DNA from: an uncultured Bacteroidia bacterium
Lineage (GTDB): Bacteria; Bacteroidota; Bacteroidia; Bacteroidales; Prolixibacteraceae
Assembly: GCA_903902325.1 (NCBI GenBank)
Contig: CAIUUO010000022.1
Span: 1-64,000, forward strand
Direction of reading: 5' to 3'
Length of the DNA stretch: 64,000 bases
Part shown: positions 18,051 to 27,512 of the stretch, piece after piece
How the letters are laid out: each line of letters begins with the position of its first letter
Position numbering within the stretch: the first letter of the stretch is position 1
Position numbers and translations under genes: made by a program
The notes under the pieces: generated by a model
What the model was told of the DNA's origin: nothing
Seen by the model: the letters and a program-made list of their open reading frames with translations, nothing else
The model's database searches: none

Positions 18051-20444
18051 ATGAAAAAGCATATCACACTGTTAACTTATTTAATTTCGTTTTCCGTTTC
18101 AATTTCAGCGCAGCCATCCAACTCAACCATCAAAGGACGTGTTTACGATGCCAAAAATAATGAGCCAGTTGGTTTTGCGACCATCGTGATTCAAAATACA
18201 ACCAATGGCACCAACAGTGACGCGGATGGTAAATTCATCCTGAACCAGGTTGAGCCCGGATTCTATCAGTTGAAAGTTTCGGTAGTTGGATATAAAACCT
18301 ATATCTCCGAAACGTTCAGGATCACAAGGGCAGCCGGAGCAAACCTCAATATTCCGATGGATGAGGATGATATACACCTGGAGGAAGTCACTGTCAGACC
18401 CTCCTTTTTCCCGAAAAAAGAAGAAAGCCCCACCTCATTACGGACCATAGGAATTGATGAAATTGAAAAAAACCCAGGAGGCAACCGCGATATTACCAAG
18501 GTGATCCAATCATTCCCTGGCGTTTCGTCCGCGGCTTCTTTCCGCAATGACGTAATCGTCAGAGGAGGCGGGCCAAGTGAAAACAAGTTTTACCTCGACG
18601 GGGTAGAAATACCTAACCTCAATCACTTCGCTACCCAGGGGGCCTCCGGTGGGCCTGTGGGAATTATCAATGTTGATTTTGTGCGCGAAGTGGATTTTTA
18701 CTCAGGAGCTTTTCCTGCCAATTACAGCAATGCAATGAGTTCCGTGTTGTCTTTCTCCCAGAAAAATGCCAACACGGAAAAACCTAAATTCCGTGCAACA
18801 GTTGGAGCGTCCGATCTCGCCTTTTCGTCGGAAGGTCCGATCTCAGACAAAACGACCTATCTGGCTTCCGTTCGCCGGTCCTATCTGCAATTTTTGTTCA
18901 GTGCCTTGAAACTGCCATTTCTGCCAACCTACAATGATTTCCAGTTTAAGGTCAAAACAAAAATAAACGACAAAACGGAACTCTCATTCATAGGACTTGG
19001 CGCTCTGGATAATTCAGTGCTCAACCTGAAGGCAAACCAAACGGATGAACAACGGTACATTCTCAGTTATCTTCCAGAGAACAAACAGTGGAACTATACA
19101 CTCGGACTGGTATTGAAACATTATAATCAGTCGGGATACGATACTTATGTTTTAAGCCACAATACCCTCAACAATAGTCAGATCAAATACCAGAACAACA
19201 TCAACGATCCAACGAATCTGATCCTTAAATACGACTCCCGCGAAGGCGAAACAAAATTCAGGTATGAGCACTACTATCTTTCCAATACAAAATTCAAGTT
19301 TACATACGGAGCTGATTTACAGTACACACAATATTATAATAAGACATTTCAAAAAGTATTTGTTTCGAACAGCGTTCAATCTCTCAACTATTTATCCAAC
19401 CTCGACTTTGTCAAATATGGACTTTTCGGTCAGGTGACAAAAGACCTGTTTAATCAAAACCTGCAACTTTCATTGGGAATAAGGGGTGATGGCAACAGCT
19501 ATTCTGCCCTGATGTCAAATCCATTCCAGAATCTTTCTCCCCGTTTCTCGGCCAGTTACAAGATCGGAGCAAGAACCTCCCTCAACCTCAATGCAGGTCG
19601 TTACAGGCAGCTGCCTGCCTATACAACGCTTGGGTTCAACAATAACTCCGGAGTATTGATCAACAAACAGAACGGGATCCAAATGATTGGCGTCAACCAC
19701 CTGGTCGCGGGAATGGACTTCAGACCCAACGCAACCACCCAATTATCTGTCGAAGGATTTTACAAGGGTTATGATCATTATCCTTTCTCAGTAAGGGATT
19801 CCGTTTCATTGGCAAGCAAAGGTGCAGACTTTGGGGTTTTCGGCGATGAGGAGGTTAAATCATCAGGAAATGGCCGCGCATACGGGATTGAATTCCTGGC
19901 CAGATACAAGGATCTCCTTGGATTCAAAGGTGTATTAACCTATACCTATGTCAGAAGTGAGTTTACGGATATCAAAGGAACATATATTCCATCTTCCTGG
20001 GACAACCGCAACCTTTTGACTGTCACGGCCACCCGTTCACTCAAGAAAAACTGGGATCTCGGATTCAAATGGAGGTTTATCGGAGGTTCGCCATACACAC
20101 CCTGGGATATCGGCAAGTCTTCCATCAAAGCCGCCTGGGATGCCCAGGGCCGTGGATATCTTGACTACGGCCAGTTCAACAAATTGCGTTTGGGGAACTT
20201 CCAGCAACTTGACATCAGGGTCGACAAGGCATACTATTATAAGAACTGGTCTCTGATGTTTTATGCAGACATTCAGAATGCCTACAATTTCAAGGCAGAT
20301 CTTCCGCCAAGTCTGGTTCAGCAGACCGATGCCAACGGAATTCCGCTGACAGATCCTCATGATCCAACAAGGTATTTGCTGAAATCAATTGATTCATCAT
20401 CAGGAAGCGTCCTTCCTACGATAGGAATAATGGTGGAATTCTAA
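18051..20444 (+). CDS. TonB-dependent outer-membrane receptor
   Basis: 797 aa. A signal peptide (MKKHITLLTYLISFSVSISA) is followed by a carboxypeptidase regulatory-like beta-sandwich domain (about residues 25-115). A plug domain follows (RNDVIVRGGGPSENKFYLDG, then GVEIPN), and then a barrel ending in aromatic Phe (GIMVEF). It imports an unidentified ligand across the outer membrane using TonB energy. No SusD partner gene follows, so it is not a standard SusCD pair; at ~800 aa it is also shorter than SusC. Monocistronic between sdhC and topA. Confidence 0.93.
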   Translation: MKKHITLLTYLISFSVSISAQPSNSTIKGRVYDAKNNEPVGFATIVIQNTTNGTNSDADGKFILNQVEPGFYQLKVSVVGYKTYISETFRITRAAGANLNIPMDEDDIHLEEVTVRPSFFPKKEESPTSLRTIGIDEIEKNPGGNRDITKVIQSFPGVSSAASFRNDVIVRGGGPSENKFYLDGVEIPNLNHFATQGASGGPVGIINVDFVREVDFYSGAFPANYSNAMSSVLSFSQKNANTEKPKFRATVGASDLAFSSEGPISDKTTYLASVRRSYLQFLFSALKLPFLPTYNDFQFKVKTKINDKTELSFIGLGALDNSVLNLKANQTDEQRYILSYLPENKQWNYTLGLVLKHYNQSGYDTYVLSHNTLNNSQIKYQNNINDPTNLILKYDSREGETKFRYEHYYLSNTKFKFTYGADLQYTQYYNKTFQKVFVSNSVQSLNYLSNLDFVKYGLFGQVTKDLFNQNLQLSLGIRGDGNSYSALMSNPFQNLSPRFSASYKIGARTSLNLNAGRYRQLPAYTTLGFNNNSGVLINKQNGIQMIGVNHLVAGMDFRPNATTQLSVEGFYKGYDHYPFSVRDSVSLASKGADFGVFGDEEVKSSGNGRAYGIEFLARYKDLLGFKGVLTYTYVRSEFTDIKGTYIPSSWDNRNLLTVTATRSLKKNWDLGFKWRFIGGSPYTPWDIGKSSIKAAWDAQGRGYLDYGQFNKLRLGNFQQLDIRVDKAYYYKNWSLMFYADIQNAYNFKADLPPSLVQQTDANGIPLTDPHDPTRYLLKSIDSSSGSVLPTIGIMVEF

Positions 20445-20575
20445 GCCGTTTTGCGGTTACAGTTTTTTGCCTTAACTTGTATGGTATGAGGAAGTCATGA
20501 CCTCATGATCCATCCCTTTTCATCTGCTTCCTGATCAGGTGAAATACAAATATCGAGATTAAATGAACTAAATAC

Positions 20576-20607
20576 TTGGAAGTTAGGATTTGATTTTCGT
20601 TAATTTG
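20576..20607 (+). promoter_or_regulatory. Possible topA promoter
   Basis: TTG (20576-20578), a 21-bp spacer, and TTAATTTG (20600-20607), which deviates from TAnnTTTG at one position. It lies 40 bp before the topA ATG. Confidence 0.35.
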
Positions 20608-20647
20608 CAAAGTTTTTTAGAAGTCATCGGTCATTTATGTTCAAATT

Positions 20648-22978
20648 ATGGAAGAAAATCTGGTCATCGTCGAGTCTCCTGCCAAGGCAAAAACCATTGA
20701 AAAATTTTTAGGCAAAGATTATCTGGTCAAATCCAGTTTTGGACATATCCGGGATCTGGAAAAGAAAGATTTCGGCGTTGATCTGAACAACCGGTATCAG
20801 CCCAACTACATTGTTTCAGAGGATAAGAAAAAAGTAGTAGCCGAATTGAAGAAAATGGCCAAAGCCGCTAAAACCATCTGGATCGCATCGGACGAGGACC
20901 GCGAGGGGGAGGCTATCGCATGGCATCTCATGGAGGTTTTGAATCTGGATTCCAAAACCACCAATCGAATTGTTTTTCATGAAATTACAAAAGACGCCAT
21001 TCAGCATGCCATTGACCATCCGCGTCATCTGGACAAAAACCTGGTGGATGCACAGCAGGCCCGCAGGATTCTGGATCGACTTGTTGGATTTGAAATCTCT
21101 CCTGTTTTATGGAAAAAGGTAAAACCGTCCCTTTCTGCCGGCAGGGTTCAATCGGTTGCCGTACGTTTAATTGTTGAACGTGAGCGTGAAATTACGAATA
21201 CAGAATCCGTTCCATATTTTAAGGTGACTGCACTTTTTGTTGTTCCGGAGAAAAACGGAAAGAATACACTTTTAAAGGCAGACTGTTCTGAGCGATTTGA
21301 TAATGAAGAGGATGCTTCCAAATTTCTGCAAAAATGCAGCCAGGCTGAATTTGTCATTGGGGATATCGTTACCAAACCTGCAAAAAAATCTCCGGCACCG
21401 CCGTTTACAACCTCCACCCTCCAGCAGGAAGCCAGTAGAAAACTGGGGTTCCCGGTTTCCCTTACTATGTCTGTTGCACAACGGCTTTATGAAGCAGGAA
21501 AAATAACCTATATGCGTACGGATTCAGTTAATCTTTCTCAAACTGCGCTTAACGCTGCCCAAAAGAAGATTATCGGGTCATACGGAGAAAAATACGTGAA
21601 GATCCGAAACTATAAAACCAGTTCCAAGGGGGCACAGGAGGCTCACGAAGCCATTCGTCCAACCAATTTTTTTGATGAGGAAACGGATGGATCTCCGCAG
21701 GAGCAAAAACTTTACAGCCTTATCTGGAAACGTACGCTCGCCTCACAAATGGCGGATGCCGAACTGGAACGTACAAACGTCACAATAAATATATCCAATA
21801 CTTCCGAGCGATTTATGGCTCTTGGGGAGGTATTGAGATTTGACGGTTTCCTGGGTGTTTACCTCGAATCGAATGATGATGAAAGCTTAACGGACGACGA
21901 GAAAGGATTGCTTCCTCCACTTACCGTCAAACAAAAGCTTGTTGCTGAGTCCATCCAGGCACTTCAACGATTCACACTAAAGCCTCCGCGCTATACGGAG
22001 GCAAGCCTGGTTAAGAAACTCGAAGAACTTGGGATTGGCCGCCCGTCTACGTACGCCCCAACCATTACCACAATCCAGCAAAGGGATTATGTAGTAAAGG
22101 AGGACCGTCAGGGTACTGACCGGATGTATGTTCAACTTGTACTCAGAGCCGGAAATATCAGGCGTGAGGAGAAAACGGAGATTACAGGGGCAGAGAAATC
22201 CAAACTTTTCCCGACAGACATCGGACTGGTAGTCAATGACTTTTTGATGAAACATTTTGAATCCATCGTCGATTTCAACTTTACAGCCTCCGTCGAAAAG
22301 CAATTCGATGAAATAGCAGAAGGCAATCTGGTCTGGCAGGAAATGATCGATGATTTTTATCTCCCTTTTCACAAGCAGATTGAAGATGCACTGGCAAATT
22401 CTGAACGAGCCCGTGGTGAAAGGATTCTTGGCACTGATCCAGTCTCCGGGAAGGTCGTATCAGCAAAAATAGGCAGGTTTGGACCCTTTATCCAGATCGG
22501 TGAAACCTCGGAAGACGGGAGCGAAAAACCAACATTCGCCAGTTTGCAGCAAGGTCAGAGCATCGAAACCATCACCCTTGAACAGGGATTAAAGCTTTTT
22601 GATCTTCCCCGGGACCTGGGTGAGTTTGAGGGGAAGAAGGTTACCATTGGGATTGGGAAATTCGGACCTTATGTAAAACATGACTCCAATTTCGTCTCTC
22701 TCAAAAAGGGATTGGATGATCCATATACAATTCTTCTTGAAAGAGCGGAGGAATTGATTCTGGAGAAACGGGAAAAAGTATCAAATTCACTACTGAAAAT
22801 TTTTGTTGAGGATCCTGATATCCGTATTTTACAGGGTAGATGGGGCCCTTATATCTCCTACAAAAAACAAAACATCAAACTGAGAAAGGGAATCATACCC
22901 GAACAAATTACTTATCTCATCTGCAAAGAGGCCATTGATGCCGAACTAAAAAAGCCCAGACAAAAGAAAACTAAATAG
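20648..22978 (+). CDS. topA: DNA topoisomerase I
   Basis: 776 aa type IA topoisomerase that relaxes negative supercoils. The Toprim domain (LVIVESPAKAKTIEKFLG at residues 5-22 and SDEDREGEAIAWHL) and the active-site Tyr288 in ITYMRTDS are present. The C-terminal region has three FGPY/FGPF/WGPY-type repeats (IGRFGPF, IGKFGPY, GRWGPY) in place of Cys4 zinc fingers, which I understand is usual in this phylum. It ends in a basic Lys-rich tail. ATG at 20648 gives the standard N-terminus. Confidence 0.97.
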   Translation: MEENLVIVESPAKAKTIEKFLGKDYLVKSSFGHIRDLEKKDFGVDLNNRYQPNYIVSEDKKKVVAELKKMAKAAKTIWIASDEDREGEAIAWHLMEVLNLDSKTTNRIVFHEITKDAIQHAIDHPRHLDKNLVDAQQARRILDRLVGFEISPVLWKKVKPSLSAGRVQSVAVRLIVEREREITNTESVPYFKVTALFVVPEKNGKNTLLKADCSERFDNEEDASKFLQKCSQAEFVIGDIVTKPAKKSPAPPFTTSTLQQEASRKLGFPVSLTMSVAQRLYEAGKITYMRTDSVNLSQTALNAAQKKIIGSYGEKYVKIRNYKTSSKGAQEAHEAIRPTNFFDEETDGSPQEQKLYSLIWKRTLASQMADAELERTNVTINISNTSERFMALGEVLRFDGFLGVYLESNDDESLTDDEKGLLPPLTVKQKLVAESIQALQRFTLKPPRYTEASLVKKLEELGIGRPSTYAPTITTIQQRDYVVKEDRQGTDRMYVQLVLRAGNIRREEKTEITGAEKSKLFPTDIGLVVNDFLMKHFESIVDFNFTASVEKQFDEIAEGNLVWQEMIDDFYLPFHKQIEDALANSERARGERILGTDPVSGKVVSAKIGRFGPFIQIGETSEDGSEKPTFASLQQGQSIETITLEQGLKLFDLPRDLGEFEGKKVTIGIGKFGPYVKHDSNFVSLKKGLDDPYTILLERAEELILEKREKVSNSLLKIFVEDPDIRILQGRWGPYISYKKQNIKLRKGIIPEQITYLICKEAIDAELKKPRQKKTK

Positions 22979-23041
22979 ATTTTACTTCTTCGAGGCTATT
23001 ATTGCTGAAAGTTTTTTTAATTTGCCGTAAAACCAGAACTC

Positions 23042-24166
23042 ATGTTTAGGGAACTATTAACATCTGCCAATGCATTACCGGTTGTAAAAAAATTTTCAGG
23101 AGACAAGGATGACCTTGGAACTATTTTGAAGAACTCTGTCTGGAGTGATTCGGATATGCCTGATGCGGTGATTCTCGGTATCTCGGACGACCGCGTTTCT
23201 CTTTCTTCTTTCAAAGATGCCTCCGATTCCATCAGGGAGCAGTTGTATCAACTCAAAGGTTTTTCTGAAAGTTTCCGGATCGTTGATCTTGGAAATGTTA
23301 AAACAGGCAAAGAGGTCACAGATACGATTGCCGCTGTCCGACTTATCGCAGAGGAGATCGGATCCATGGAAATTCCACTTCTTTTTTTAGGTGGCAATCA
23401 ATGTCTTACTCTTCCTCTTTTCGAAGGATTGAATAAAAATGAAGCCGTTTTAACCGTTATTGATGATCGTATTGATAACCACTCACAGCATAAGGGTGGA
23501 AGCGATGATATTTTTCTCAGTAATTTATCTACCGAATCGATTGTTAACCTGCTGGCAGTTCAGTCATTCTTTCTTTCACCCGACAGCAAGGAGAATTTTT
23601 CAGATGAATACAATGGATCACTTTTTACGCTTGGCGAAATAAGGAATGGGATTCGTGAGATGGAGCCTTATCTCAGGGAGACCGATCTAGTAAGTTTTGA
23701 TTTCGGATCTCTGAAATTAAGTGAAGCACCTGGTCAAATCAGGAATTCGCCCAACGGACTAACCGGAGAGGAAGCCTGTCAACTTGCCTGGTACGCAGGG
23801 ATTTCAACCAAACCGGGATGGTTTTCGATCTTCGGATACAATCCGGAGCAAGATCCTGACCATACCGGGGCTATGATGGCAGCACAGATTGTTTGGTATT
23901 ACCTCAATGGGAGATCAAAGAATTTAGACGAAATTCCAATGGATGAAGCAGTTGATTTCATGCATTTTATTGTTCCGATTGAAGGAATTCCGGAGCCTGT
24001 AACTTTTCTCAAACATCCGGTTTCCAAGAGATGGTGGATGGAAGTTCCTTCGCCCGACTGCGATCTCTTCCCGCTTCGAATTCCCTGTTCAAAAAAAGAT
24101 TATAGGAAAGCATGCAAGAATGAGATTCCTGACAGGTGGTGGACCTCATTCAATAAAAGTTATTAG
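23042..24166 (+). CDS. Degenerate arginase-fold protein upstream of the T9SS operon
   Basis: 374 aa with recognisable arginase/formimidoylglutamase fold blocks, but the manganese ligands are missing. GGDH is replaced by GGNQ (117-120), DAHxD by DDRID (141-145) and SxDxDxxDP by SFDFGSLKLS (218-227). A ureohydrolase activity is therefore unlikely and a structural or regulatory role is more probable. It precedes porP by only 3 bp, so it is co-transcribed with porP-gldKLMN. No signal peptide; cytosolic. It could also be annotated formimidoylglutamase, which I consider misleading. Confidence 0.8.
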   Translation: MFRELLTSANALPVVKKFSGDKDDLGTILKNSVWSDSDMPDAVILGISDDRVSLSSFKDASDSIREQLYQLKGFSESFRIVDLGNVKTGKEVTDTIAAVRLIAEEIGSMEIPLLFLGGNQCLTLPLFEGLNKNEAVLTVIDDRIDNHSQHKGGSDDIFLSNLSTESIVNLLAVQSFFLSPDSKENFSDEYNGSLFTLGEIRNGIREMEPYLRETDLVSFDFGSLKLSEAPGQIRNSPNGLTGEEACQLAWYAGISTKPGWFSIFGYNPEQDPDHTGAMMAAQIVWYYLNGRSKNLDEIPMDEAVDFMHFIVPIEGIPEPVTFLKHPVSKRWWMEVPSPDCDLFPLRIPCSKKDYRKACKNEIPDRWWTSFNKSY

Positions 24167-24169
24167 CAG

Positions 24170-25111
24170 ATGAAAATTAACAGACTTTTGTTGATTTTGT
24201 TAAATATGTGTACATTTACATCCTTTGCGCAACAGGATCCGCAGATTAGTCAGCATATGTTTAACCATCTGATGATCAATCCCGGATACGCCGGAAGTAA
24301 CGGATTAATCGATCTGTCTTTGTTGAACAGACAACAATGGGTCGGATTTCCGGGGGCTCCGGTTACTACTGTTTTTCAGGTTGATGCACCTGCAAAATTA
24401 ATCGGAAGTGCAGACGGGCTGGGACTTACAGTAGTTAAAGATGCAATTGGCTATGAAAGTAACGTCTCTTTCGGATTGAATTATTCATTCCGTTTTAAAC
24501 TTGGGCAAGGACTGTTGGGCTGTGGCATTTACGTTGGTTTAATGAACAAAAATCTGCGTCCAGGCTGGTCTGATTCTCAGGCAGGAGATCTTGTCGATGG
24601 CTCGGATCCCGCATTACCAAAACAGGAGGTAAATGGGATTCTAACGGATATTGGAGCTGGATTATTTTACAGGCAGAAAAAATATTATCTTGCTTTTTCT
24701 TCCCTGCATGTTAACCAACCCTCTTTTTCGTTTGAAGAGCAGGGTCACTATTCGTTAAGGAGACATTATTATTTGACTGGTGGTTACAACCTTGAGCTAA
24801 ACGATGACCGTTTCACCGTACAACCTTCGTTCTTGATGAAGTCAGACGGAACAACCTCTCAAATTGATTTGGACTTTATTGTTCAGTACAACAAGAAATT
24901 TGGGGGGGGAATTGGTTACAGAAATAAAGATGCAGTTGTAGTGTTTCTGGGCTTTGAGATGCAAAATGGAATACGAATTGGATATTCTTACGATTTGAAT
25001 ACATCCGTATTGTCAAATTATAATTCAGGTTCTCATGAACTTTTTTTGTCTTATTCTGTTCTATTAAACAAAAACAAAGGTCAGAAAACCAAAAGTGTGA
25101 GGTTTTTGTAA
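24170..25111 (+). CDS. porP: PorP/SprF-family T9SS outer-membrane protein
   Basis: 313 aa. A signal peptide ends near residue 20 (TFTSFAQQDP), followed by the family hallmark QDPQISQHMFNHLMINPGYAG (given here as its recognised opening block) and a beta-barrel-like body. In type IX secretion PorP/SprF proteins sit in the outer membrane, and related copies serve individual cargo proteins. The position directly before gldK identifies this as the core copy. Three bases separate it from the arginase-like gene. Confidence 0.93.
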   Translation: MKINRLLLILLNMCTFTSFAQQDPQISQHMFNHLMINPGYAGSNGLIDLSLLNRQQWVGFPGAPVTTVFQVDAPAKLIGSADGLGLTVVKDAIGYESNVSFGLNYSFRFKLGQGLLGCGIYVGLMNKNLRPGWSDSQAGDLVDGSDPALPKQEVNGILTDIGAGLFYRQKKYYLAFSSLHVNQPSFSFEEQGHYSLRRHYYLTGGYNLELNDDRFTVQPSFLMKSDGTTSQIDLDFIVQYNKKFGGGIGYRNKDAVVVFLGFEMQNGIRIGYSYDLNTSVLSNYNSGSHELFLSYSVLLNKNKGQKTKSVRFL

Positions 25112-25143
25112 ATTTGAATTGAAACTTTAGTGGTTCACAAGAT

Positions 25144-26490
25144 ATGAGTCGAACGATAAAACGATTGTTTGCTTATGGCAGCTTATCAGCAATGCTGCTA
25201 CTTTCCGGATGTCATAATTCCGGAAGCGGTGAATTGGTGGGTGTCCAAAAACGAGGAAAATACCTCGAACCTACCCCTCAGGGGATGGTATTGATACCCG
25301 GAAGGAGTTTCAATATGGGGCCTTCAGATCAGGATATTACCGGTGTTACAACTCCTACCCGTACAGTCGATCTAGCTACATTCTGGATGGACGACACTGA
25401 AATTACTAACAACGAATACCGGCAGTTCGTTTATTGGGTGCGTGATTCCATTGCAAGGGATCTTCTTTCTCAAAAATATCCGGAATTTAAGCCTACAACA
25501 ACACGAAGGGGTGAACCTATTGATCCCCCGATTCTTGACTGGAACGTCAAACTCAACTGGCGTAAGGCTGATTATTCTACAGAACTTGAGCAACTCTATT
25601 ATGACAAGAGTGAAAGAATTTTCGGAAAAAAAGAAATCGATATCAGGAAACTGAATTATAATTATTTCTGGGTCGACCTTCAACAGGCCGGTCAGCGTGC
25701 AAATGCATACAATTACAGCAAGCAAGCCTATACCGGTACCGTAGTGGATCTAAACGGAAAAGTCGTTCCCATTCAAAACCGCTCCAGCTTCCTTATGAGC
25801 GAAACTGTCAATATTTATCCGGATACATTGGTTTGGATCCGCGATTTCACCTACGCCTTCAATGAACCAATGGCTAAGATGTATTTTTCACATCCAAGTT
25901 TTGATGATTATCCCGTTGTCGGTGTAACATGGAAACAGGCCAAGGCATTCTGCATGTGGAGAACCAACTTTAAAAACAAGAGTCTCTCCAACAAAGGCGA
26001 ATACGAAGTCCAGGACTATCGTCTTCCATCTGAGGCTGAGTGGGAATTCGCTGCACGAGGCGGTCTGGATAATTCGATGTATCCATGGGGTGGTTATTAT
26101 ACCCGCTCCAGAACAGGATGCTTTCTGGCTAATTTCAAACCTATGCGCGGTAACTACAGCGACGATGGTGGAAAAGCATCCGTTAAAGTTGCAACTTATG
26201 AGCCAAATGGTTACGGATTGTACGACATGGCCGGCAACGTAGCAGAATGGACCATTACGGCATACGATGAATCAACGTATAACTTCATGCACGACTTGAA
26301 TCCTAACTTTGAATACAATGCACTACCTGACGATCCACCAACCATGAAACGTAAGGTTATCAGAGGAGGTTCATGGAAGGACATTGCTTTTTATATACAG
26401 GTTGGGACGCGAACATTTGAATATCAGGATACCGCAAAATCATATGTCGGCTTCCGGTGTGTGCGTTCTTCATTTGGCGACGAATTTTAA
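25144..26490 (+). CDS. gldK: T9SS ring lipoprotein GldK/PorK
   Basis: 448 aa. A lipoprotein signal ends at the lipobox LLSGC. The domain is FGE-sulfatase-like (SUMF1 fold), with blocks MVLIPGRSFNMG, WMDDTEITNNEY, LPSEAEWEFAARGG, NGYGLYDMAGNVAEW and IRGGSW. In T9SS, PorK and PorN form a large periplasmic ring attached to the outer membrane. The formylglycine-generating cysteines are not evident, as expected for a structural member. 32 bp after porP. Confidence 0.97.
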   Translation: MSRTIKRLFAYGSLSAMLLLSGCHNSGSGELVGVQKRGKYLEPTPQGMVLIPGRSFNMGPSDQDITGVTTPTRTVDLATFWMDDTEITNNEYRQFVYWVRDSIARDLLSQKYPEFKPTTTRRGEPIDPPILDWNVKLNWRKADYSTELEQLYYDKSERIFGKKEIDIRKLNYNYFWVDLQQAGQRANAYNYSKQAYTGTVVDLNGKVVPIQNRSSFLMSETVNIYPDTLVWIRDFTYAFNEPMAKMYFSHPSFDDYPVVGVTWKQAKAFCMWRTNFKNKSLSNKGEYEVQDYRLPSEAEWEFAARGGLDNSMYPWGGYYTRSRTGCFLANFKPMRGNYSDDGGKASVKVATYEPNGYGLYDMAGNVAEWTITAYDESTYNFMHDLNPNFEYNALPDDPPTMKRKVIRGGSWKDIAFYIQVGTRTFEYQDTAKSYVGFRCVRSSFGDEF

Positions 26491-26513
26491 CCAAAACCAA
26501 AAATAAAAATATC

Positions 26514-27491
26514 ATGGGACTCGCGGAATTAACTCACTCTCAAAGATGGAGATCCACAATGAATTACGCCTACAGTATGGGCGCATCTGTTGTATTGCTT
26601 GGAGCTCTTTTTAAATTGCAACACTGGACAGGTGGAACTACGATGCTTACGATCGGAATGACTTGCGAAGCGCTGATTTTTTTCCTCTCAGCATTTGAGC
26701 CAATGGTTGAGAATCCGGATTGGACGAAGGTATATCCCCAGTTGAGTCCTGACTTTGAATTTGGGGGAGAGATTGCCCTTGCCGAAAAATCCACGACCGA
26801 CGGCGGCTTCAGTGACATGCTGGTAAAAGCGGAAATCACTCCTGAATTGTTATCCAAGTTAAAACAAGGATTAGTAGATCTGACCAACACAGCAAAAGGT
26901 ATTTCTGATGTTTCAAACGCTACACTTGCAACTGAATTGTACATCAATAACCTGGGCGCCGCAGCCCAGTCAGTAAGTTCATTTTCAGAAGTAAACAATA
27001 AGGCTTCCTTATCTGTTCAACGTTCATTGGGCGACCTGGTTCAAAATTATGAACACTCATCCAAACTTATCTCCGACTCATCGAAAGATCTTGCAGAGAG
27101 TTTTGCCGATTCAACCAAAAAAATCAATCAGCAACTTGCGACCACGAGCGAAAAACTGACTGTTTCTTACAAGCAATTCACAGAGTCTATCCACAAGGAT
27201 ATTCTTACCATCGACGAAAATTCGAAAAACTATTCAGGAGAGATTTCCAAGATTAATGCAAGTATGGCCTCTTTGAACTCTTCGTATGAGCTTCATCTTC
27301 AGAATGTTAAAAAACTAACTGAATTATCCGGTAAAAGTGTTTCCGATCAGACTGGATTGGAAAAACTAGTCAATCAGACCCTGGAAGAAGCTAAAAAATA
27401 TAGTCTGCTTACTGAGCGCATGAACAAGAATCTGGAAGCATTGAACCATGTATATGGGAATATGCTTGGTGCAATGAATATCAAAGGTTAA
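26514..27491 (+). CDS. gldL: T9SS inner-membrane motor protein GldL/PorL
   Basis: 325 aa from ATG at 26514. An upstream in-frame start at 26457 would overlap gldK by 34 bp and lacks conservation. Two transmembrane helices lie near the N-terminus (about residues 15-60; SMGASVVLLGALFKLQHW), followed by a long cytoplasmic coiled-coil-rich region. GldL and GldM form the proton-driven motor of the system. 23 bp separate it from gldK and 21 bp from gldM. Confidence 0.96.
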   Translation: MGLAELTHSQRWRSTMNYAYSMGASVVLLGALFKLQHWTGGTTMLTIGMTCEALIFFLSAFEPMVENPDWTKVYPQLSPDFEFGGEIALAEKSTTDGGFSDMLVKAEITPELLSKLKQGLVDLTNTAKGISDVSNATLATELYINNLGAAAQSVSSFSEVNNKASLSVQRSLGDLVQNYEHSSKLISDSSKDLAESFADSTKKINQQLATTSEKLTVSYKQFTESIHKDILTIDENSKNYSGEISKINASMASLNSSYELHLQNVKKLTELSGKSVSDQTGLEKLVNQTLEEAKKYSLLTERMNKNLEALNHVYGNMLGAMNIKG

Positions 27492-27512
27492 TCTAATCAA
27501 TTCGCTGACCAA

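Noticed and set aside
18051-20444. Annotating the TonB receptor as SusC with a polysaccharide-utilisation locus
   Set aside because: No SusD-like gene follows, and its length and plug region fit a generic receptor.
23042-24166. Calling the T9SS-adjacent gene an active arginase or formimidoylglutamase
   Set aside because: All metal-ligand motifs are altered.
26457-26513. Upstream extension of gldL to a start at 26457
   Set aside because: It overlaps gldK, encodes a non-conserved leader and would push the first membrane helix away from the N-terminus; ATG at 26514 fits the family start.
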